The notes under the pieces were generated by a model. That model had not been told where the DNA came from and did no database searches. It saw only the letters and a program-made list of their open reading frames with translations. Of a stretch of DNA of 64,000 nt, positions 17,672-24,695 are shown in pieces. The stretch is from the NCBI RefSeq assembly GCF_046736075.1, contig NZ_CP177163.1, positions 3,658,001-3,722,000 of the forward strand, read 5' to 3'. Source of the stretch: Stenotrophomonas sp046736075 (GTDB lineage: Bacteria > Pseudomonadota > Gammaproteobacteria > Xanthomonadales > Xanthomonadaceae). The translations under genes were made by a program, and so were the position numbers. How positions within the stretch are numbered: the stretch's first letter is position 1; every line of letters starts with the position of its first letter.

Positions 17672-17683
17672 GTGCATATGCAC
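17672..17683. promoter_or_regulatory. Palindromic operator candidate for the MarR regulator
   Basis: GTGCATATGCAC is a perfect 12-base palindrome, embedded in a wider CATATG-TG-CATATG symmetry. It lies 41 bases upstream of marR, in an AT-rich island of otherwise GC-rich DNA. The position fits autorepression of the marR-MFS operon. Confidence 0.6.
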
Positions 17684-17714
17684 GTTGTTGGTCAAGTGCC
17701 GGGGGCTGGAGCGG

Positions 17715-17767
17715 TCGCAACGGCAGAGGCAACGGCAACGGCAACGGCAACCGCAAAGGCAAAGGCG
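17715..17767. repeat. Hexanucleotide tandem repeat (GGCAAC)
   Basis: About eight imperfect copies of a six-base unit (GGCAAC, drifting to GGCAAA at the right end). It is intergenic and ends about 27 bases before the outer arm of fold-back element A. Such a tract is prone to slippage. Confidence 0.8.
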
Positions 17768-17793
17768 GTTTGGCGGTGGCCTGGAGGTTGTGG

Positions 17794-17906
17794 GCATGGG
17801 CGGCGGGTACGCGGTTCCAGGACACGCCGTGAACCCATCCCTGGGGGCTCGTGGGCGCCATCCCTGGCGCCCAACGGTCCTGGAACCGCGTACCCGCCGC
17901 CCATGC
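17794..17906 (+). repeat. Large fold-back intergenic repeat, copy A
   Basis: Outer arms 17794-17822 and 17878-17906 are perfectly complementary over 29 bases. Between them lie the conserved core GGACACGCCGTGAA, hairpin P2 (CCCA-TCCC-TGGG), the linker GGCTCG, hairpin P3 (TGGGCGCCA-TCCC-TGGCGCCCA) and ACGGTCC. CCGT can pair with ACGG at the base of the junction. It shares only its core with copies B-G; the arm sequence is its own. Confidence 0.9.
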
Positions 17907-17923
17907 ACAGTGCGCGCGCGTGC

Positions 17924-18042
17924 CAGCGGACAGCGGACAGCGGACAGCGCACAGCTGACAACTGACAGCGCACAGCGCACAGCGCACAGCGCACAGCGGA
18001 CGGCGCACAGCGCACAGCGCACAGCGCACAGCGCACAGCGTC
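17924..18042. repeat. Heptanucleotide tandem repeat, 17 units (CAGCGCA/CAGCGGA)
   Basis: Seventeen head-to-tail 7-base units, mostly CAGCGCA with CAGCGGA, CAGCTGA and CAACTGA variants. The unit length is not a multiple of three and all frames across it lack gene features. It ends 17 bases from the receptor terminator. There are no spacers, so it is not CRISPR. Confidence 0.9.
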
Positions 18043-18059
18043 TTGCAGTGTTGTGTGTG

Positions 18060-18085
18060 AAAAAAAAGGGGGCCTTGCGGCCCCC
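18060..18085 (-). terminator. Intrinsic terminator of the TonB receptor gene
   Basis: On the minus strand GGGGGCC-GCAA-GGCCCCC is followed by eight T residues. It lies about 40 bases after the receptor stop codon. Confidence 0.9.
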
Positions 18086-18125
18086 TCGGGGTAAGAACAA
18101 CGACCCCAGTCGTGAGAAACGGGTA

Positions 18126-20315
18126 TCAGAAGAAGGCGCGGATGCCGAAGGCGACGCCGCGGCCCGGCAGGGGCGAGTAGTCGCGCAGCAGGGAGGTGTG
18201 CGGGCGGACTTCCTGGTTGGTCAGGTTGTTGCCGTCCAGGAAGACTTCGTAGCTGTTGCTGTCGCTGCGGTCCCAGCGGTAGGCGAAGTGGGCATCGACG
18301 AGGGTGTGGCCGTTGCTCGGGTCTTCGTTCTGGGCCACGTCTTTCTGGCTGCTATAGCGCACCGCGCCCACCGAGGCGCGCCAGCCATCGCGGGACCAGC
18401 GCAGGTCGGCGCCAACGCGGGCGGGGGAAATCCGGGGCAGGTAGCCGCTGTTGGACAGGTCCACGGTGTAGTTGTGGTTGTGGTCGCCATGCGGCACGGC
18501 GATGTCTACGCTGCGGCTGCCGCTGCCATCCAGTTCGGCCTTGACGTAATCGCCGAACACCCGCAGATCCCAGTCGCCGGAGGTCCCTTCGAACAGGTGG
18601 AACAGGGCCTCTGCTTCGGCGCCCTTGAAGGTGGCGTCCTGCTGGGTCCACAGGCGGACCGGCAGCGACTCGACCACGCCGGTGTCGGCCAGGTAGATGA
18701 AGTTCTTGAACTTGGTCTGGTAGATCGAGGCAGAGAAATCGACGCGGTCGCTGTGGGTGTGGATGCCCAGTTCAACGCGCTGACCACGCTCGGTCTTCAG
18801 GTCCGCGTTGCCGATCTCCAGCGAGCGGGTGGCGATATGCGCGCCGGCGGCGTACAGCTCTTCATTGGTCGGCGCGCGCTCGGAACCGTCCACGCCGAAA
18901 CGCAGGTCCACGGCATCGTTGAGCTTCCAGATGCCGGCGGCGGACAGGTTGGTGGCATCGAACGTGCGGGCGCGGTAGTCGCCGGTCGGGTCGAGCTTGA
19001 CCTGGTCGTGGCGGCCGCCGAGTTCCAGCTTGAACGGACCGAACTTTTTCTCCTGCAGGACGAACAGGCCGATGTTCCGGGTGTTGGTGTCGGGCACGAA
19101 CGCTTCTTCGCCCTTGGCGCCGAAGTCGCCGTTGCCGAACTGCAGGCCGAACGCGCCGTCCCAGCCGCCGATCTGCTGCTGCACCGCTTCCAGGCGGCCT
19201 TCGATGCCACGGTTGGTGAAGCGCGTGGAGGGCGTGCCGGCCTCCAGTTCGGTGTGCTCGTAGTCGGTGGAGGCGGTGCGCACGTTGATGTTCTTCAGGA
19301 ACGACACCGGGTTGTAGATGCCGGCCTTGGCTTCGAAGCGGTTCTGCACCATGTCGATGCGCACGTCGTGCTCGTCGCCTTCCTCTTCGTCGCCGTGGTC
19401 ATGGTCGTGATCATGGTCGTGGTCGTCGTCGGCATGCACGTGCGCGCCGTTGGGGATGCCGTAGTTGGTGCGGTAGGTGCTGGCCGAGAAGCCGGCGTAA
19501 CCGCCATCGCCCAGCCAGGTGACACCCAGGCCGCCGGCGCGGGTGCGGATCGAGCTGTTGTCCAGGCGGCCGCGGTGCGGCTCGTCGGTATCGCCGTCGT
19601 CGTGGTCGTGGCCGCTGTGGTCTTCCAGTCCATCGATCACGGCATAGCCGGGGATGCGGTAGTCATCGCCGTTGCGCACCAGGCCGTCCACATGCAGCAC
19701 TACGTTGCCGCTGACGCCGTCGAGGCGGAACATGCCGCTGCGTTCGTCATTGACCGAGTTGCCGCGCAGTTCGGCGCGGCCGCTGAGCGGGCGGTCCGGC
19801 AGTTCGCGCGCGATGCGGCCATCGACCACGTTGACCGCGCCGCCGATGGCGCCGCTGCCGAACAGCAGGGTGGCCGGTCCCTTCAGCACTTCGATCTGGT
19901 CGGCCAGGAACGGTTCGATGCTGGTGGCGTGATCGGCGCTGACCGTGGAGGCATCCATGTTGCCCATGCCGTTGGACAGCACCGCCACGCGCGGGCCTTC
20001 CTGGCCGCGGATGATCGGGCGGCCAACGCCGGGGCCGAAGAAGGTGCTCTGCACGCCGGGCAGTTTGGCCACGGTGTCGCCGAGCGTTCCGGCCTTCTGT
20101 TCATCCAGGCGTTCGCCTGCGAGGACGTCCACCGGCCGTGCCAGCGATTCGGCGTCGCCCTGCAGCGGCGAGGCGGTGACCTTGACCTCGGACAGCTCGG
20201 TAAGGTGACTGCGATGGCCATCGTCGTCTGCCGCCAGTGCCAGCGTCGGCAGGAGTGCGGCGGCCAGGGCCAGGGAAAGCGTGTGGCGTGGGAACAGCGG
20301 GCGGGGAGAGCGCAT
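18126..20315 (-). CDS. znuD: TonB-dependent outer-membrane receptor, ZnuD-like (zinc uptake)
   Basis: 729-residue outer-membrane receptor. A signal peptide ends in ALAADDDGH. The plug domain contains LPGVQSTFFGPGVGRPIIRGQEGPRV, and the barrel ends in GIRAFF with the terminal Phe needed for outer-membrane insertion. Two long His/Asp-rich stretches (HSGHDHDDGDTDEPH near 235-250 and HADDDHDHDHDHDHGDEEEGDEHD near 295-318) are the type of zinc-capturing loop known in ZnuD receptors. A Zur-box-like palindrome lies 23 bases upstream of the ATG. The zinc role combines family knowledge with these sequence features; transport itself is inferred. Confidence 0.87.
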   Translation of the reverse strand: MRSPRPLFPRHTLSLALAAALLPTLALAADDDGHRSHLTELSEVKVTASPLQGDAESLARPVDVLAGERLDEQKAGTLGDTVAKLPGVQSTFFGPGVGRPIIRGQEGPRVAVLSNGMGNMDASTVSADHATSIEPFLADQIEVLKGPATLLFGSGAIGGAVNVVDGRIARELPDRPLSGRAELRGNSVNDERSGMFRLDGVSGNVVLHVDGLVRNGDDYRIPGYAVIDGLEDHSGHDHDDGDTDEPHRGRLDNSSIRTRAGGLGVTWLGDGGYAGFSASTYRTNYGIPNGAHVHADDDHDHDHDHDHGDEEEGDEHDVRIDMVQNRFEAKAGIYNPVSFLKNINVRTASTDYEHTELEAGTPSTRFTNRGIEGRLEAVQQQIGGWDGAFGLQFGNGDFGAKGEEAFVPDTNTRNIGLFVLQEKKFGPFKLELGGRHDQVKLDPTGDYRARTFDATNLSAAGIWKLNDAVDLRFGVDGSERAPTNEELYAAGAHIATRSLEIGNADLKTERGQRVELGIHTHSDRVDFSASIYQTKFKNFIYLADTGVVESLPVRLWTQQDATFKGAEAEALFHLFEGTSGDWDLRVFGDYVKAELDGSGSRSVDIAVPHGDHNHNYTVDLSNSGYLPRISPARVGADLRWSRDGWRASVGAVRYSSQKDVAQNEDPSNGHTLVDAHFAYRWDRSDSNSYEVFLDGNNLTNQEVRPHTSLLRDYSPLPGRGVAFGIRAFF

Positions 20316-20337
20316 AGGGGCAGGGTCCGTCAGTCGA

Positions 20338-20356
20338 ATTGTTACAATGTATCAAT
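20338..20356. promoter_or_regulatory. Zur box candidate for the TonB receptor
   Basis: ATTGTTACAATGTATCAAT is a 19-base near-perfect palindrome; only one symmetric pair and the centre fail. Its core TGTTACA-A-TGTATCA follows the 7-1-7 layout of the gammaproteobacterial Zur consensus TGTTATA-N-TATAACA. It is placed just upstream of the receptor gene, where bound repressor would block transcription. Confidence 0.8.
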
Positions 20357-20425
20357 GGTGGGGCGCGCGAAACCCGTCGATGAACGGGGGTGGGGCAGGG
20401 GGAGGCAGGTGCGCGTCGGGATTGA

Positions 20426-20440
20426 TGTTATATTATTCCA
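20426..20440. promoter_or_regulatory. Second Zur box candidate, upstream of the MerC-domain gene
   Basis: TGTTATA-T-TATTCCA agrees with the consensus TGTTATA-N-TATAACA at 12 of 14 defined positions, with a perfect left half. It ends 28 bases before the MerC-domain start codon in an AT-rich patch. Confidence 0.7.
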
Positions 20441-20468
20441 TAACGCTTCGCCGACCCTGCTGGAAGTC

Positions 20469-20882
20469 ATGCCCCTGTTCGCTCGAGTCCGTCATCTGCT
20501 GGATCGCTTCGGTGCCACCGGTTCGCTGCTGTGTGCGGTGCACTGTGCCGTGCTGCCCATCCTGCTTGCCGCAGCCCCCTCGCTGGGCCTGTCGGTCTGG
20601 CTGGGCGACGGGGTGGAGCTGGCGCTGGTCAGCTTTGTGACCCTGCTGGGTCTGTTCAGCCTGGTCTGGGGCTACCGCCGCCACGGCGCGCTGCGCGCGC
20701 TGGGTTTTCTGGTACCGGGCCTGGTGGCGCTGTGGGCCGGCCTGCTGTACGACCCGCTGCACCACTCCGCAGTACCGCACGCTGTGGTGATGACCCTTGG
20801 CGGTGTGCTGGTGGGCGTGGCGCATCTGGTCAATCTGCGGCTCAACCACGGCCACGTTCATGACGCCAGCTGTGCGCATTGA
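20469..20882 (+). CDS. MerC-domain membrane protein, putative metal-related, Zur-linked
   Basis: 137-residue protein with four predicted membrane helices. The first helix contains the paired-cysteine motif LLCAVHCAVLPILL found in MerC metal-binding proteins. The C-terminal tail is His-rich (NHGHVHDASCAH). There is no mer operon here (no merR, merT, merP or merA), so mercury transport is unlikely. The shared intergenic region with the zinc receptor and a Zur-box-like site suggests a zinc-starvation role. The ATG at 20469 is the natural start; the much longer open frame upstream runs antisense through the receptor gene and is spurious. Confidence 0.85.
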   Translation: MPLFARVRHLLDRFGATGSLLCAVHCAVLPILLAAAPSLGLSVWLGDGVELALVSFVTLLGLFSLVWGYRRHGALRALGFLVPGLVALWAGLLYDPLHHSAVPHAVVMTLGGVLVGVAHLVNLRLNHGHVHDASCAH

Positions 20883-20990
20883 GTGCGTGTGGTAGGCTTT
20901 CAGATCGTGCGCGGGGGCGCCTGAGAGGGCGGCCCCGCCGAACCCGTGTCAGTACGGGGTTATCAGATTTCAGACTAAGGAGTTGACGAC

Positions 20991-21173
20991 ATGGGTAAGG
21001 GTGACCGCAAGACCGCCAAGGGCAAGCGCTACAACGCCAGCTACGGCAATTCGCGCTCGCACGCGGTGAGCAAGGTGGCCGTGGGCGCAGCTGCGCCGGT
21101 CGCCAAGAAGACCGTTGCCAAGGCGCCGGCCAAGAAGGCCGTTGCCAAGAAGGCGGTGGCCAAGGCCGGCTGA
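20991..21173 (+). CDS. 30S ribosomal protein THX
   Basis: Small, very basic 60-residue protein starting MGKGDRKTAKGKRYNASYGNSR, the conserved THX signature that binds the head of the 30S subunit. The C-terminal half is a Lys/Ala-rich tail with repeated AKKAVAK units. AAGGAG lies nine bases before the ATG. It stands alone between two short gaps and is followed by an intrinsic terminator. Confidence 0.92.
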   Translation: MGKGDRKTAKGKRYNASYGNSRSHAVSKVAVGAAAPVAKKTVAKAPAKKAVAKKAVAKAG

Positions 21174-21198
21174 TCCCAGCCAGGCAGGGCCCACGAAG

Positions 21199-21224
21199 AA
21201 CGCGGCGCTTGCGCCGCGTTTTTT
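21199..21224 (+). terminator. Intrinsic terminator after the THX gene
   Basis: AACGCGGCGC-TT-GCGCCGCGTT followed by further T residues, 26 bases after the stop codon. It lies between convergent genes and may also serve the phosphodiesterase gene on the other strand. Confidence 0.88.
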
Positions 21225-21249
21225 GTTGTCCGGACGTTGCCGGCGCGGC

Positions 21250-22509
21250 TCAGCGCAGCGCTGGCAGCAGGCGTTGGGCATCGCCATCGTTGGGTGCGGC
21301 CGGTACGTCGAGCAGGTGCGCCAGCAACGGGTACACGTCCACGTTGTCGAACGGCGCGATCACCGTGCCCTGTTTGAACGACGGCCCGCGCGCGATGAAC
21401 ACCGCGCGCATCGAGGGCAACGCATTGTCGTAGCCATGCGAGCCGCGATCGCCCGGTGTGCGCTTGGCGATCCGATCACGGGTCAGTGCGTCCCAGCCTT
21501 CGTGCATCTGGCACAGGATCGGCGGAATGCGCGGATGGGTGCCATAGGCCCATCGCGCCGGCAGCGCATCGCGCCGCCAGCAGTCGTAGTGCGCGTGCGC
21601 GCCCAGCAGGATCTTCTCGGCCTGGCGCTGCTTGCCGGGCAGCGGTGCGAAGCCGACCGACTGGCCGACCGTCACGTCCCGCGCAATGGACGGATCGACC
21701 ATGTCCTCGGTGGCGATGACCTGGCCCGCCGGTACGCTGGCCATGCCGTGGTCGGACACCACGACGATGTTGATGCTGTCCGCCAGGCCGCGCGCCTGCA
21801 GCCCGTCCAGCAGCCGGCCAATGGCGGTGTCGACCTCGCCGATGGCGGCGGCATACTCGGGCGAGTCCGGGCCGTGGTCGTGGCCGGCATGGTCGACCTG
21901 CTCCATGTACAGGGTGACCAGGCGCGGCGCCTGGGTGTCGGTCTGGCCGAGCCAGCCGAGCACCTGGTCGACGCGATCGGGCAGGGTCACGCGGCTGTCG
22001 AACACGCGCCACTGGCTCGGTCGCACGCCCTGGATGGGCGCTTCGCTGCCGGGCCATGACAAGGTGGCGGTACGCACGCCGGCCTTTTCCGCGCCCACCC
22101 AGATCGGCTCGCCACCCCACCAGCGCGCATCGGTGACCGCCTCAGGGCGGTTCAGCCGGAAGCTGCCCAGTTCGGCTTCCTCCATGCTGTTGTGGATGAT
22201 GCCGTGGTGGTCCGGGCGCAGGCCGGTGACCAGCGTGTAGTGGTTGGGAAACGTCAGTGCGGGATACGACGGGGTCATCCACCGGGCGCGCACGCCGCTG
22301 TCGATGATCCGCGACAGGTTGGGACTGATGCCGCGGTCGAGCATGTCCGCACGCAGGCCATCGATGGAGACCAGCAGCAGTTTCGGCGGCGTTGCCTCGG
22401 CTGCAGGGGCGGTGGCAACCGGTGCGGGTGTAGGCGAGGGCGGTGTGGTGGCGCAGGCGGCCAGCGACAGGACGGCGGCGAGCGCGAGCGGAAGACGTAC
22501 GGAGATCAT
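21250..22509 (-). CDS. Ectonucleotide pyrophosphatase/phosphodiesterase (NPP) lipoprotein
   Basis: Alkaline-phosphatase-superfamily enzyme of 419 residues that hydrolyses phosphodiester or pyrophosphate bonds of nucleotides; Xanthomonas NPP is the structural prototype of this group. The N-terminus is a lipoprotein signal with lipobox LAAC near residue 19. Metal and catalytic motifs are intact: SIDGLRAD, the nucleophile Thr in ALTFPNHYTLVTGLRPDHHGI, VDHAGHDHG, and VVSDHGMA. It is convergent with the THX gene and probably periplasmic. Confidence 0.9.
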   Translation of the reverse strand: MISVRLPLALAAVLSLAACATTPPSPTPAPVATAPAAEATPPKLLLVSIDGLRADMLDRGISPNLSRIIDSGVRARWMTPSYPALTFPNHYTLVTGLRPDHHGIIHNSMEEAELGSFRLNRPEAVTDARWWGGEPIWVGAEKAGVRTATLSWPGSEAPIQGVRPSQWRVFDSRVTLPDRVDQVLGWLGQTDTQAPRLVTLYMEQVDHAGHDHGPDSPEYAAAIGEVDTAIGRLLDGLQARGLADSINIVVVSDHGMASVPAGQVIATEDMVDPSIARDVTVGQSVGFAPLPGKQRQAEKILLGAHAHYDCWRRDALPARWAYGTHPRIPPILCQMHEGWDALTRDRIAKRTPGDRGSHGYDNALPSMRAVFIARGPSFKQGTVIAPFDNVDVYPLLAHLLDVPAAPNDGDAQRLLPALR

Positions 22510-22569
22510 CGCGCCATGATAATCGGCTGCGGTGACGCGACGAAGACAACCAATGGCAGGGGGCGCGAC

Positions 22570-23061
22570 TCAGGCGAACAGCGAATTGCGTCGTGCCTCC
22601 AGCTGCAGCAGGGCCGCCTTCGTTTCCAACCCACCCCCGAAGCCGGTCAACGCACCGCTGCTGCCGATCACCCGGTGGCAGGGCAGCACGATCGGCAGCG
22701 GGTTGCGGCCGTTGGCTGCCCCGACGGCGCGGCTGGCGGTGGGGTGGTTGATGTGGCGGGCAAGGTCGACATAGCTCCAGGTCTGCCCGAAGGGAATATC
22801 GGCCAACGCACGCCACACGCGCAGCTGGAACGGCGTGCCGTGTGGCGCGAGCGGCAGCGCGAAGCCGGTGCGTTCGCCGCGCAGGTACTGCAGCAGCTGC
22901 TGCCGTGCATCGCGCAGGGCGTGTGCGTCGTGCTGCCAGTGTTCGCGGCCCTTGGCGTCGTAGCGGTTGTTCTCGAACAGGATGTGATGGATGCCGCGGC
23001 TGTCGCCGGCCACGGTGAGGGCGCCGATGGGGCTGTCGAAGGTGTCGTAGAGCAGGGTCAC
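22570..23061 (-). CDS. ogt: Methylated-DNA-protein-cysteine methyltransferase
   Basis: Suicide repair protein that takes the alkyl group from O6-alkylguanine or O4-alkylthymine, 163 residues. The acceptor cysteine is in LPCHRVIGSSGALTGFGGGL. The helix-turn-helix with the arginine finger is ASRAVGAANGRNPL. The GTG at 23061 overlaps the stop of the upstream ada-alkA gene by four bases (GTGA), so translation is coupled to it. It supplies as a separate protein the domain that the upstream Ada fusion lacks. Confidence 0.94.
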   Translation of the reverse strand: MTLLYDTFDSPIGALTVAGDSRGIHHILFENNRYDAKGREHWQHDAHALRDARQQLLQYLRGERTGFALPLAPHGTPFQLRVWRALADIPFGQTWSYVDLARHINHPTASRAVGAANGRNPLPIVLPCHRVIGSSGALTGFGGGLETKAALLQLEARRNSLFA

Positions 23062-24524
23062 GGGCGTACTCCGGGAGCGGGGGAAGACAGGTGCCACAGG
23101 TGCAGCACCGCGTAGGCGCGCCACGGGCGCCAGGCCTGCGAACGGGCGTCGGTGGCACGCTCGCTGAGGCGGGTTTCTCCCCCCAGTACCTGCTGCAGCA
23201 CCAGGTCGCCGGCGGGAAACGCGTCGGGCAGGGCCAGCGCCCGCAGCGCGATGTAATGCGCGGTCCACGGACCGATCCCCGGCAGCGCGACGCAGCGTTC
23301 GACGAAGCTGTCCAGGCGTTGGCCGGCGGCGAAGTCCAGCCGGCCCTCGGCCACGGCGGCGGCCATCGCGCGGACCGTTGCGGCACGGGTCCTGGGCAGG
23401 CCGATGGTTTCCAGCGGTGCCTCGGCCAGGGCCTGCGGGGTGGGGAACTGGCGGTCCAGGCCTTCGGGCATGTTCGGCAAGGTCGTGCCGAAGCGGTCGA
23501 CCACGCGGCGTGCGAGCGTGGCGGCTGCGGCCACGCTGACCTGCTGGCCGAGGATGGCGCGCACGGCCACTTCGAAGCCGTCCCAGCCACCCGGCACGCG
23601 CAGGCCCGGACGCTCGGCGATGCCGCGTGCGAGCAGCGGCTCGCGCGCCATTGTGGCGTGCACGATGCGCAGGTCCGCGTCCAGGTCGAAGATCCGTCGT
23701 ACCCGGCGCACGATGCCGGGAATCGCGCGCGGATCGACCTGGCCCAGGTGCAGCAGCAGTTCGGGACGCGTCGGGTCGGCGCTGACCCGGATCACGCTGG
23801 GGCGCTCGGCCGGGCCGATCACACGCTGGTAACTGACGTCGTCGATCTGCTCGATGCCGGGAATGGCGCGGCGGCGCAGGAAGCCGAGCATCGCAGCGAA
23901 ATCCAGCGGCGGCCGATAGCCCAGGCGCAGGGTCAGTGCGCTGCCGCCGAGCGCGCCGCGCTGGCGGCGGATCGCGGTCGGTGGCATCCCGCAGCCGTCC
24001 AGGAAGGCGGCGTTGAAGCGGCGCAGGCTGTTGTAGCCGGCCGCCATCGCCACATCGGTTACCGGCAGCGCGGTTTCGGTCAGCAGCTGCTTGGCCAGCA
24101 GCAGGCGCCGGGTCGCGTGGATCTGGGCCGGCGCCGCGCCGAGGCGGGCCACGAACAGCCGCTGCAGCTGGCGGGCGCTCAGCCCCAGGTGGGCGGCAAG
24201 CGCGCCGACCGGGGCGTCCTGCAGGTAGCCATCGTGGATCAGCGCCAACGCGCGCTGCAGGGTTTCGTTGCTCAGCACGTCCTGCGCCTCGGGCGCCAGT
24301 TCCGGGCGGCAGCGCAGGCAGGGCCGGAAGCCGGCGGCAGCGGCGGCGGCCGCGGTCGGGTAGTAGTCGACGTTGCGCGGCTTCGGCGGCGGTGCCGGGC
24401 AGACCGGACGGCAGTAGATGCCGGTGCTGCGCACGGCGGTGAAGAACACCCCGTCGAAGCGTGCGTCGCGTGCCAGGCGGGCGCTTTCGCAGGCGGCGTA
24501 GTCCAGGGGCAGGGCGGTGTCCAT
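23058..24524 (-). CDS. Ada regulatory domain fused to AlkA 3-methyladenine DNA glycosylase
   Basis: Bifunctional 488-residue protein. The Ada N-terminal methylphosphotriester-accepting domain spans about 1-85, with zinc cysteines in GIYCRPVCPA and RPCLRCRPE. An AraC-type DNA-binding domain follows (about 90-190, PVGALAAHLGLSARQLQRLF). The C-terminal AlkA glycosylase contains the helix-hairpin-helix LPGIGPWTAHYIALRAL and the catalytic Asp in AFPAGDLVL. Methylation of the Ada domain probably induces the operon, as in the ada response. The upstream open frame extends far beyond, but this ATG opens the conserved Ada domain. Confidence 0.93.
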   Translation of the reverse strand: MDTALPLDYAACESARLARDARFDGVFFTAVRSTGIYCRPVCPAPPPKPRNVDYYPTAAAAAAAGFRPCLRCRPELAPEAQDVLSNETLQRALALIHDGYLQDAPVGALAAHLGLSARQLQRLFVARLGAAPAQIHATRRLLLAKQLLTETALPVTDVAMAAGYNSLRRFNAAFLDGCGMPPTAIRRQRGALGGSALTLRLGYRPPLDFAAMLGFLRRRAIPGIEQIDDVSYQRVIGPAERPSVIRVSADPTRPELLLHLGQVDPRAIPGIVRRVRRIFDLDADLRIVHATMAREPLLARGIAERPGLRVPGGWDGFEVAVRAILGQQVSVAAAATLARRVVDRFGTTLPNMPEGLDRQFPTPQALAEAPLETIGLPRTRAATVRAMAAAVAEGRLDFAAGQRLDSFVERCVALPGIGPWTAHYIALRALALPDAFPAGDLVLQQVLGGETRLSERATDARSQAWRPWRAYAVLHLWHLSSPAPGVRP

Positions 24525-24695
24525 GCCAGCCAGTCTATGCCCCCGGTGCGGCCCAGGCTCGCCGTTTTCGGACAGCAATGTGGCCGCCGCCCCGGACGGT
24601 TCAGTGCAGGTTGTCGCGGCGCTGCCGTGGCGCACTAGACTGTCTGCCTGCGCGCCGCAGGTGCGCCCCTTCATGTCGTGGAGTCCAGGTTGTCC

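Larger units (their letters stand above)
17632..18125. other. 494-bp intergenic region, no gene: operator, two simple repeats, fold-back element, terminator
   Basis: From left to right the gap holds the MarR-linked palindrome, a GGCAAC-type hexamer tract, fold-back repeat A, a heptamer tract of 17 units and the terminator of the TonB receptor gene. The open frames crossing it are composed of repeat translations and are not credible genes. Confidence 0.85.

Noticed and set aside
17924..18042. Possible CRISPR array
   Set aside because: Units of seven bases follow each other without spacers and no cas gene is nearby.
17541..20882. A 1113-codon open frame on the plus strand across the TonB receptor gene
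   Set aside because: Only its last 138 codons (20469-20882) are a real gene. The rest is antisense to the receptor and runs through the heptamer and fold-back repeats.
20469..20882. Mercury resistance MerC
   Set aside because: The fold is MerC-like, but no merR, merT, merP or merA is present and the promoter carries a Zur-like site.
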